Assembly: GCA_002377855.1 (NCBI GenBank)
Contig: DFQQ01000030.1
Span: 124,001 to 188,000, forward strand
Length of the DNA stretch: 64,000 bases
Direction: 5' to 3'
From: Acidovorax delafieldii
Lineage (GTDB): Bacteria; Pseudomonadota; Gammaproteobacteria; Burkholderiales; Burkholderiaceae_C
This document shows positions 24,357 through 31,734 of this stretch, piece by piece. The translations under genes were made by a program, and so were the position numbers. Every line of letters begins with the position of its first letter. Positions within the stretch are counted from its first letter, which is position 1. The notes under the pieces were generated by a model, which saw only the letters and a program-made list of their open reading frames with translations, did no database searches and was not told the origin of the DNA.

Positions 24357-25298
24357 TCAGAACGCGATCTGCGCCGAGAGGTAATACCCCGTCTGGCGCC
24401 GGTCACCCGTCACGCCGGGCACGATGCGGCCCAGGTCCACGTACGCCAGGGTAAGTGAGACGTTTTTGCTGGGGGCCCATGCAATGAACACGTCTTTCCA
24501 GTCGTCTTCGCGCAGCGCAGCGCCCAAGCCCGCGGAGGCGCCAAGCGCTTGCAGGTTGTTGGGCTTGAAGCGGTATTCGGCCCCCACGGCCAGGTCATGC
24601 CGCAAAAGGTACGCTACCGAGAACTCGGGTTGCAGGCTGCGGCTGTTTGTGCCCGGCGCCGCCGAGCCAAAGCCCAGCAGCCCGTTCTGGTTGGCGTTGG
24701 TGTAGCGCAAGGTGCCATTGAGCAGCAGGCTCTTGTCGAGCAGCAGCTTGGTGGCGCTCACATACACATCGGTGCCACGGGTCTTGGTGCCCAGAAAGTC
24801 CAGCACCGACTGCAACGAACCCGGGCGCACTTGCTTGTGCTCCAGGCCCAGCGCAATCTGCGGCATCCAGGTGTCCGCGTCCAGAATGGCTTCACCCGCC
24901 AGTTTGACCTTCAGGCCCAGCACGTCCATCTGAATGTGCTGGCCCGGCACAACGCCGAAGGGGGCAATGCCATTGAGTGCAAATGCCGGTGCGGCATCAA
25001 AGTCCTGCCGCGCCAGCGAAAGCTCCACCCGCTCCTGGAAACCGATCGCCACGCCGTAGCTAGAGAGGGCGTAGTCTTGCGTGCCGGCGCGCGTGGCGTA
25101 CCCGCTGAAGCCAGCCTCGCCTTCAGTACCCTGGGTGCCGATCACCGCCCAAGGGGTCAGGCCGCCCCCTGCGCTGCCACTGACGGAGCTCACGCCCCCC
25201 GTGAGCACGAGTTTTCCGGTGTCGGCCTGGGCGGCGCCCCAGGCAAGGGTGCTGGCCACAGCGGCGGCCAGTCTGATCCATCGGTTGCGGGGATTCAT
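24357..25298 (-). CDS. DUF3034 family outer-membrane beta-barrel-like protein
   Basis: 313 aa. Signal peptide (RLAAAVASTLAWGAAQA), then amphipathic beta strands throughout (e.g. SKNVSLTLAYVDLGRI, YYLSAQIAF) and a C-terminal phenylalanine, the hallmark of BAM-inserted barrels. The DUF3034 family has no established function. First gene of the set with the exported globin and cupredoxin; downstream of the ECF sigma/anti-sigma pair on the same strand. Confidence 0.8.
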   Translation of the reverse strand: MNPRNRWIRLAAAVASTLAWGAAQADTGKLVLTGGVSSVSGSAGGGLTPWAVIGTQGTEGEAGFSGYATRAGTQDYALSSYGVAIGFQERVELSLARQDFDAAPAFALNGIAPFGVVPGQHIQMDVLGLKVKLAGEAILDADTWMPQIALGLEHKQVRPGSLQSVLDFLGTKTRGTDVYVSATKLLLDKSLLLNGTLRYTNANQNGLLGFGSAAPGTNSRSLQPEFSVAYLLRHDLAVGAEYRFKPNNLQALGASAGLGAALREDDWKDVFIAWAPSKNVSLTLAYVDLGRIVPGVTGDRRQTGYYLSAQIAF

Positions 25299-25416
25299 CG
25301 GGGTGGGTCCTCATGGGTTTTCTGGTGCGAATCGGGAGACAAAGTGCGTTCTCACCTCGTCCCTCACCAATACGCAGCCCAGCACCGATTGGATTCAAGC
25401 CACCGAAGATTCCGCC

Positions 25417-26205
25417 TCAAAGCATGCGCTGGATGAGCGCGCCCTTGAACAACACCGGCCCCGTGGGCCCGCCTTCGCTGGGCACACCACCCTTGGGCTC
25501 CAGGCTGATGGCAAGCGTGGGCACCTGCCTGACCTCTTGCTCGCCAGCCGTGAAGGTGAGCAGCTTGTCGTGCCCCAGCACACCGAGCGAACGCGGCCCA
25601 CCGGCCGGAGGCAGCGCCCACAGTTGCAGGGATTTGTCATCGCCTTCCTGGAAGCCGCCCACGCGTTGCAAAACCAGCTTCTGATGCTTGGGGTCGAAGG
25701 TAACGAGCATGGAAGCGTCGGCCTTGTCATCGGCAAGCACTGCAACGTACTGGATCTGCGGGGTGGCCTGCAGTTGCTGCTGCAGGCTGGCAATTTGCGC
25801 TGCCGCAGTGGCCCGCAGATTGCCATGGGCCTGCAAGCCCATCACCACTGCAGCCACCGCGGCCAAGGCGCCGGCCCCCGCTGCACCACGCCAAAGCAGC
25901 AAGCTGCGCCACCAGCGGCCAGGCGCCACAAGCGGGGGCTGTGCAGCCGCCCGCATGGCGGCGTTTGCCTTGTCGGCCTGCACCAGATTCTGGATGCGCA
26001 GCCACACGGCCGGGTCTGGCGCGGCGCCAGGTTGCAGTTCGGCCAGACCAGACCAATGGGTTTGCCACACCAGTGCGGCCGCGCGCACCGCCGCGTGCTC
26101 ACGGGCCAGCGCTTCAAACCGGCGCCGCGCGCCGCCGCGCAGGGTGCCCAGGGCGTAGCTGGCAGCCAGGCGCTGCAGCAGTTCGGGGTGTTGGGCGATG
26201 TTCAT
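25417..26205 (-). CDS. Anti-sigma factor, RskA-like
   Basis: 262 aa from the ATG at 26205; GAGGAG overlaps the end of the sigma gene. The N-terminal cytoplasmic anti-sigma domain has the RskA-type pattern LAASYALGTLRGGARRRFEAL. One membrane segment follows at about 125-150 (AAGAGALAAVAAVVMGLQA), then a periplasmic RskA domain (VAVLADDKADASMLVTF, SLQLWALPPAGGPRSLGVL). It should hold the ECF sigma factor inactive until an envelope signal triggers release. Confidence 0.9.
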   Translation of the reverse strand: MNIAQHPELLQRLAASYALGTLRGGARRRFEALAREHAAVRAAALVWQTHWSGLAELQPGAAPDPAVWLRIQNLVQADKANAAMRAAAQPPLVAPGRWWRSLLLWRGAAGAGALAAVAAVVMGLQAHGNLRATAAAQIASLQQQLQATPQIQYVAVLADDKADASMLVTFDPKHQKLVLQRVGGFQEGDDKSLQLWALPPAGGPRSLGVLGHDKLLTFTAGEQEVRQVPTLAISLEPKGGVPSEGGPTGPVLFKGALIQRML

Positions 26206-26218
26206 GGCTGCCTGCTCC

Positions 26219-26794
26219 TCACGCGTACCGCGCCATGCAGTTGCGCAGCTGATCGAGCCCGCGCCGGATCCATGTCTTGACGGTGCCCAGGGGCAGCTTG
26301 AGCTGCTCGGCCAGCTCGCCATGGCTTTGGTCGCGCAGATAGGCCAGGCTGACCACCTCGCGCTGCCTGGCCTCCAGCCGCGTGAGGCACTGGTGCAAGG
26401 CAAAGGCCTGCTGGCTGGCCTCGCTCACATCCATGGGATTGGGGCTGTCGCCTTCCAGCGTTTCGGCCAGCATCTCGTCCAGTTCTTCAGTGACGCCGGC
26501 CCGATCAGCGGTGCGTTTGCGCAGGGCGTCAAGGGCTCGGCTGCGCACGATGAGTCCCATCCAGGCCAAGGGCGGGCTGAGCGATGCGCGGTAGTTGGCT
26601 GCGCCGCGCCAGATGGAAACAAAGGCCTCCTGCAGCACATCCTCGGCTGCATCCCGGTCGCGCACGATGCGCAATGCCAGTCCGTACAGCTTGGACGAAG
26701 TGCGGTCGTACAAAGCCTTGAGGGCAGCTTCGTCCTGTGCAGCTACGCGGTCGAGGATTTCCATGAGTTCGCGGTCGGGGTCGAGGGTGCTCAT
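26219..26794 (-). CDS. ECF sigma-70 factor (SigK/RpoE-like)
   Basis: 191 aa. Region 2 at about 20-90 (ALYDRTSSKLYGLALRIV, AAEDVLQEAFVSIWRG) and region 4 at about 130-190 (ALHQCLTRLEARQREVVSLA, ELAEQLKLPLGTVKTWIRRG). Followed 13 bp later by its anti-sigma gene. The DUF3034-globin-cupredoxin genes downstream and the divergent DUF3455 lipoprotein are candidate regulon members by position only. Confidence 0.94.
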   Translation of the reverse strand: MSTLDPDRELMEILDRVAAQDEAALKALYDRTSSKLYGLALRIVRDRDAAEDVLQEAFVSIWRGAANYRASLSPPLAWMGLIVRSRALDALRKRTADRAGVTEELDEMLAETLEGDSPNPMDVSEASQQAFALHQCLTRLEARQREVVSLAYLRDQSHGELAEQLKLPLGTVKTWIRRGLDQLRNCMARYA

Positions 26795-27095
26795 GCACCG
26801 ATTGTCTTGGATACCAGCCCGCTGCGCTCAGGGGCGGAAATACCCCGCAGGCTCTGAACGCAGCAGGGTCTACAAGCAGGGGCTAAGAACCTGTTCAAAG
26901 AGCAGGTACGGAGTCGCATGCCAAGCAGATTCAAGCAACGCAAGGGCTCCATCTGCACCTCTCATGCATTTTGAGAAATTTTGAATCCACCCACAAAGCA
27001 ATTGCGTACAGCGTGGGTGACTGTTGCAAACGCTGCCTGGCCCTCAGGACGACACGCACCGTCTCTTCATTTCAACCTGCAAAAAAGGAAGCTCC
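26795..27095. other. 301-bp divergent promoter region
   Basis: Between the divergent ECF sigma gene and the DUF3455 lipoprotein gene. It must carry both promoters; I could not place convincing ECF or sigma-70 hexamers. A spaced inverted repeat CACCCAC (26988-26994) / GTGGGTG (27013-27019) is present and might be regulatory. No open frame here looks coding. Confidence 0.4.
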
Positions 27096-27665
27096 ATGCG
27101 TACACGCACCTCTGTGACTGCCCTGGCCCTGCTGGGCGCTGCCGCTGCCCTGACGGCCTGTGGTTCCATGACCCCCCATGCCGTACCCGGTTTCGACCAA
27201 CGCACCCTGCCTGCGGTGGTGCAGGTACCGGCGGGCCAGCGCGTGGCGATGGAAACCGTGGGCGCGGGGGACATCACCTACGAATGCCGCGCCAAAAAAG
27301 ACATGCCCAGCGCATTTGAATGGGTGTTTGTAGGCCCGGACGCCAAACTCATGGACCGCTCGGGCAAGGTGGTGGGGCGCTACTACGGCCCACCTGCCAC
27401 GTGGGAGAGCAACGACGGCTCGAAGATCACGGCCACGCAACTGGCGGTGGCACCCGCAGGCGCAGGCGCAGGCAGCATTCCGCTGCAACTGGTCAAAGCC
27501 AACTCCGCCATGGGCATGGGGGCCATGCAAGGCGTGACGTACATCCAGCGCGTGGCCACGCAGGGCGGCGTGGCGCCTGCGGCAGCCTGCACGGCAACCC
27601 ATGCGGGACAAAAGCAGTTGGTGAAGTACCAGGCGGACTACATCTTCTGGAAGTCTGCTTCCTGA
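27096..27665 (+). CDS. DUF3455 family lipoprotein
   Basis: 189 aa from the ATG at 27096, with AAAAAAGGAAGC upstream. Signal peptide with lipobox ALTAC|G at about 22. The remainder fits the DUF3455 family (FEWVFVGPDAKLMDRSGKVV, TWESNDGSKI, GVTYIQRVATQGGVAP), a beta-rich secreted family of unknown function also found in fungi. Divergent from the ECF sigma gene, so possibly controlled by it. Confidence 0.87.
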   Translation: MRTRTSVTALALLGAAAALTACGSMTPHAVPGFDQRTLPAVVQVPAGQRVAMETVGAGDITYECRAKKDMPSAFEWVFVGPDAKLMDRSGKVVGRYYGPPATWESNDGSKITATQLAVAPAGAGAGSIPLQLVKANSAMGMGAMQGVTYIQRVATQGGVAPAAACTATHAGQKQLVKYQADYIFWKSAS

Positions 27666-27783
27666 AATACCGCCGCCTGAATTCCGCCGCCTGGCGGCGC
27701 GCTAACGACCAGGGACCCTCTGCACGAATCACCGCGCCGTGTGCATCTGCGCAATCGGGCGGTCTGCGTCGTTGCAAATACTC

Positions 27784-27803
27784 GCAATAGCCACGGCTAT
27801 TGC
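27784..27803. repeat. 9-bp perfect hairpin repeat
   Basis: GCAATAGCC-AC-GGCTATTGC in the 263-bp convergent gap between the DUF3455 gene and the hydroxy-acid dehydrogenase. Looks like an interspersed palindromic element; it could also act as a bidirectional terminator, although no T-tract adjoins. Confidence 0.5.
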
Positions 27804-27928
27804 TGCGTTTTGCGCCTTGCAGCCCATCCCGATCCGCAGTTCACATTTGCCGCTCGATTCGTGCACAGAGTCCGTAGGCCCCGAAAATGCGGGGCTTTGG
27901 CGCCAAGCACGCGTTCGGCGCAACGGCA

Positions 27929-29095
27929 TCAAAGCGTTGGGATGGTCCCTGGCAGCAAGATGGAGCGGTTTACGGTGTTGATGTTCGTGTGGCCGCAAAA
28001 GGCCATGGTGGTGTCCAGCTCTTTCTGGATGATCTGCAGCGCGCGGGTCACACCGGCCTCGCCAAACGCGCCCAGGCCGTACAGGAAGCTGCGGCCGATC
28101 AGCGTGCCTTGCGCGCCCAGCGCACGGGCCTTGAGCACGTCCTGCCCACTGCGAATGCCGCCGTCCATCCACACTTCGATGCCACTGCCTGCCGCGTCGG
28201 CAATGTGGGGCAGCGCTGCAATGGACGATGGCGCGCCATCGAGCTGACGGCCCCCATGGTTGCTGACGATGAGCGCATCGGCGCCGCTGTTCACGGCCAG
28301 ACGCGCGTCTTCGGCGTCCATGATGCCCTTGAGGATCAGCTTGCCGCCCCAGCGCTTCTTGATCCACTCCACGTCACCCCAGTTGAGCTGCGGATCGAAC
28401 TGCTCGGCCGTCCAGGAAGACAGCGATGACAGGTCGCCCACGCCCTTGGCGTGGCCCACGATGTTGCCGAAGGTGCGCCGCTTTGTGCCCAGCATGCCCA
28501 GGCACCAGCGCGGCTTCGTGGCCAGGTTGATGAGGTTCGCGACGGTTGGCTTGGGCGGGGTGGACAGACCATTTCGGATGTCCTTGTGGCGCTGCCCGAG
28601 AATCTGCAGATCCAGCGTGAGTTGCAGCGCCGAGCAGTTGGCCGCTTTGGCACGATCGATCAGCCGCTCGATGAAGTCGCGGTCGCGCATCACATACAGC
28701 TGGAACCAAAACGGGTGGCGGCCGGTGTGCTCGGCCACGTCTTCGATAGAGCAGATGCTCATGGTCGAGAGCGTGAACGGGATGCCGAAGGCCTTGGCTG
28801 CCCTGGCGCCCAGGATTTCGCCATCGGCATGCTGCATGCCCGTCAGGCCCGTGGGCGCAATGGCCACGGGCATCGCCACGTCCTGCCCCACCATGGTGGT
28901 GCGGGTGCTGCGGCCTTCCATGTTCACCGCCACGCGCTGACGCAGCTTGATGCGCTGGAAGTCGGATTCGTTGGAGCGGTAGGTGCTTTCGGTGTAGGAG
29001 CCCGAATCAGCGTAGTCATAGAACATGCGCGGCACGCGGCGTTGGGCAACGACCCGCAGGTCTTCGATACAGGTGATTTTGGACAGGTCAGGCAC
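27929..29095 (-). CDS. FMN-dependent alpha-hydroxy-acid dehydrogenase (L-lactate dehydrogenase-like)
   Basis: 388 aa. TIM-barrel flavoenzyme of the LldD/glycolate oxidase family: YDYADSGSYTESTYRSN and FQRIKLRQR near the N terminus, IAPTGLTGMQHADGE, WFQLYVMRDRDF, the FMN-binding Lys in LILKGI, and the catalytic base His in SNHGGRQLD. It oxidises an L-2-hydroxy acid, probably lactate, passing electrons to the quinone pool or O2. It stands alone; no lctP permease or lldR regulator lies alongside. Confidence 0.92.
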   Translation of the reverse strand: MPDLSKITCIEDLRVVAQRRVPRMFYDYADSGSYTESTYRSNESDFQRIKLRQRVAVNMEGRSTRTTMVGQDVAMPVAIAPTGLTGMQHADGEILGARAAKAFGIPFTLSTMSICSIEDVAEHTGRHPFWFQLYVMRDRDFIERLIDRAKAANCSALQLTLDLQILGQRHKDIRNGLSTPPKPTVANLINLATKPRWCLGMLGTKRRTFGNIVGHAKGVGDLSSLSSWTAEQFDPQLNWGDVEWIKKRWGGKLILKGIMDAEDARLAVNSGADALIVSNHGGRQLDGAPSSIAALPHIADAAGSGIEVWMDGGIRSGQDVLKARALGAQGTLIGRSFLYGLGAFGEAGVTRALQIIQKELDTTMAFCGHTNINTVNRSILLPGTIPTL

Positions 29096-29209
29096 GCTCT
29101 CGCTCCATTCTTTGAAACACAGCGCCGCATGTTAGGCCCTGGCAGCGCCCCGAGACCATCAAAATTATTTGCGCGGGCCTGCAACAAATTTCCAACCCGC
29201 AACGCTGTT

Positions 29210-31495
29210 TCAGGCCAGGTCTTCCTTTTGCACGACCAGGGCGGGCGGTTGCGCAGGGCCCGTGTACAGACGCATCTGGTTGCGCCCCGCCTGCTTGGCC
29301 GCATACATGGCGGCGTCGGCATGGCGTGTGAGTTCGTCCAGGCTCTGCCCATGCTCGGGGTAGAGGCTGAGGCCACCGCTGAGCCCCATCGGCACCGTGA
29401 CGCCCTGCAGCACGAACGGGGCCAGGCACTGCTGCATGATCTTGCGGGCCACGACGCACGCCTGCTGCGCACTGCTGAGAGCGGGCAGCAGCAGCACGAA
29501 CTCATCACCGCCCTGGCGGCACACGGTGTCCGTCTGACGCACGACGGCCTGCAGGCGGCGGGCCCATTGCACGAGCAACTGGTCGCCCATGTCATGCCCC
29601 ATGGCGTCGTTGACCTGTTTGAAGCCATCCAGGTCAAGGTACAGCACCGCCACATGTTTGCCTTCACGCTGGGCCTGGGCAATGGCCTGCTGGGCCCGGT
29701 CCTGCAACAGCACCCGGTTGGGCAGGTCAGTCAGCACGTCGTAGTGGGCCAGCCGCGCCATGCGCGCTTCCATGGCCACTGCCTGCGTCACATCGCGCAG
29801 CACGGCCACCCCACCGGTCACTTGGCCATGGCGGTCGGCAATGGGGCTGGCAGAAAGCTCGACATCAAACCGCTGGTGGGTGGTGCGGTGCGTTACGGCC
29901 CCGCGGGTGGGCGGTAAGGCGCGATCGCGCTGCATGGCAGTGCGCAAGGGGCTTTTGAGCTCCGCCCCCCCTTCAGTGGCCACCAGCCGAATGACCTCGT
30001 CCACATCGCAGCCTGCCGCATCAAAGCCCTGCCAGCCCGTCAGCCGCTGCGCCACGGGGTTCAGGTACGTGACGTGGCCTGCCGCGTTGCAGCACACCAC
30101 GGCATCGCCGATGGACTGCAGGGTCAGGCGCATCAGCTCCTTTTCCTCAAACAGCTGGTCTTCCATGCGCTTGCGTTCGGTGATGTCGGTGGCCTGGATG
30201 AATAGGCCCAGCACCTGCTCACCGTCGCGCTCGGGGGTGTACGAAACGATGATGTGCCGCGACACGCCACGGCGGTCCGTCAGCGTGGTTTCAAACACCT
30301 GTGCCTCGCCCTCCAGGGCCTTGCGCAGCAGCAGCTCGGTGTGCTTGAAGCGTTCGGGCCCCAACAGCTCGCTCATGTGCATGCCGCGCAGCTTTTGAGG
30401 CGGCACGCCAAACCAGACCTCATGGGCTTGATTGCCAAAGCGGTTGTAGAGCTGCGCATCCCACGAGCCCACCACCGATGGAATGCTGTGCAAGATGGTG
30501 CTCATGTCGCGTTCGGCGCGCTGCAGTTGTGCGCTCACGGCCTGGCGGCGCTGCAATTCGCGGGTGAACAGCACGGCCAGCGCCATGCAGGCAAGCATGA
30601 GGGCCAGCGTGAAAATCCCGAGGCCCCAGGCAGAGCGGTTCCACTTTTTCAAGATGGTGGCCTTGGCCTGCGCCACGTTCAGGATCAGGGGAAAGCGGCC
30701 CACCTGCGTGAAGGAATATGAGCGCTCTACCCCGTCGAGCGCCGCGCGGCCGACAAAACTGCCCTGCTTTTCGTTCTGAAAGCGCAGCATGTTGGCGCTG
30801 CCCGCGATGCTCTTGCCCACGTCCAAGTCGCCGTAGGGAAAGCGCGCAACGATGACGCCGTCAGCCCGGAACAGGTTCACGCCGCTGTTTTCACCCAGGT
30901 CCACCGATGCAAACAGTTCGTTGAAATAGCTCAGGCGCACGGCACTGAGCACGATGCCGCCAAACTCGCCCTGCGGCGTGCGAAATCCGCGCGCCAGCGG
31001 CAGCGACATGATCCCGGTGACGCGCGAGGGCACAGGGCGGCCCACGAAAAGGCCGTCGTGCTGCTGCTCCTTGAACGCTAGGAAGTAGTCCCGATCAGCC
31101 ACATTGGCCTTGCGCGGCTCCCGCGAACCGGAGTCGAGGATCACATCGCCCTGGGCGTTGATGACCACCACGTCGCCCAGCGCATGCAGGCGCACCACGC
31201 TTTCGAAGCGCACAGCTTCACGCAGGCGTCGGTGCAGCCGAGCCGGATCGGAAATGCCCTCCACGCGCTCCAGGCTCTCGACCACCCCCAGCAGGGACTG
31301 GTCCACCGCGTCCAGAGTCCACTCCAGCGAGTGAGACAACGTACCGGCCAGGTTGGTGTTGGCCTTGAGTGCGTAACTCCACTCGTCGTTGCGCAAGGTC
31401 CACAAGGCACGCACCGACAGGGCTCCGATCCCCAGCGACAGCAACAGGGCCATCCAGAGAAACCGCTGGGACAGGAGGGAGCGGACGGCGGACAT
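29210..31495 (-). CDS. Membrane diguanylate cyclase with periplasmic Cache-type sensor and PAS domains
   Basis: 761 aa. First membrane helix about 10-30, a periplasmic double-Cache-like region about 35-285 (DRDYFLAFKEQ, GIVLSAVRLSYFNEL), second helix about 295-320 (IFTLALMLACMALAVLF), two PAS domains (about 345-460 and 465-590), then a GGDEF domain. The active site GGDEF (662-666) is intact and an inhibitory I-site RQTD lies five residues before it, so it should make cyclic di-GMP with product feedback. No EAL domain. Possible link to pilus and surface behaviour controlled elsewhere in the window. Confidence 0.93.
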   Translation of the reverse strand: MSAVRSLLSQRFLWMALLLSLGIGALSVRALWTLRNDEWSYALKANTNLAGTLSHSLEWTLDAVDQSLLGVVESLERVEGISDPARLHRRLREAVRFESVVRLHALGDVVVINAQGDVILDSGSREPRKANVADRDYFLAFKEQQHDGLFVGRPVPSRVTGIMSLPLARGFRTPQGEFGGIVLSAVRLSYFNELFASVDLGENSGVNLFRADGVIVARFPYGDLDVGKSIAGSANMLRFQNEKQGSFVGRAALDGVERSYSFTQVGRFPLILNVAQAKATILKKWNRSAWGLGIFTLALMLACMALAVLFTRELQRRQAVSAQLQRAERDMSTILHSIPSVVGSWDAQLYNRFGNQAHEVWFGVPPQKLRGMHMSELLGPERFKHTELLLRKALEGEAQVFETTLTDRRGVSRHIIVSYTPERDGEQVLGLFIQATDITERKRMEDQLFEEKELMRLTLQSIGDAVVCCNAAGHVTYLNPVAQRLTGWQGFDAAGCDVDEVIRLVATEGGAELKSPLRTAMQRDRALPPTRGAVTHRTTHQRFDVELSASPIADRHGQVTGGVAVLRDVTQAVAMEARMARLAHYDVLTDLPNRVLLQDRAQQAIAQAQREGKHVAVLYLDLDGFKQVNDAMGHDMGDQLLVQWARRLQAVVRQTDTVCRQGGDEFVLLLPALSSAQQACVVARKIMQQCLAPFVLQGVTVPMGLSGGLSLYPEHGQSLDELTRHADAAMYAAKQAGRNQMRLYTGPAQPPALVVQKEDLA

Positions 31496-31734
31496 GCGTG
31501 GCTATTGAGCGGTTGCAGCCCGAATTGCCCGCACGCCGAGCATCCGGCCGCGGAAGGCGGGCCTGCCGGCACCTGAAGCGGCGGGGGCGTAGCCGTCGCG
31601 TTGGACTTCATCGCTGCCTGGGCGTGAAATGCGCGGTGAAGTGGGCATGTAAGGGCAGGTGGGCGTCGCGAAAGCGCACCATTGTAGTGATCCCCACACC
31701 CCGCACAGGGGTAATTCAGGGCAAACCTGTCGCC

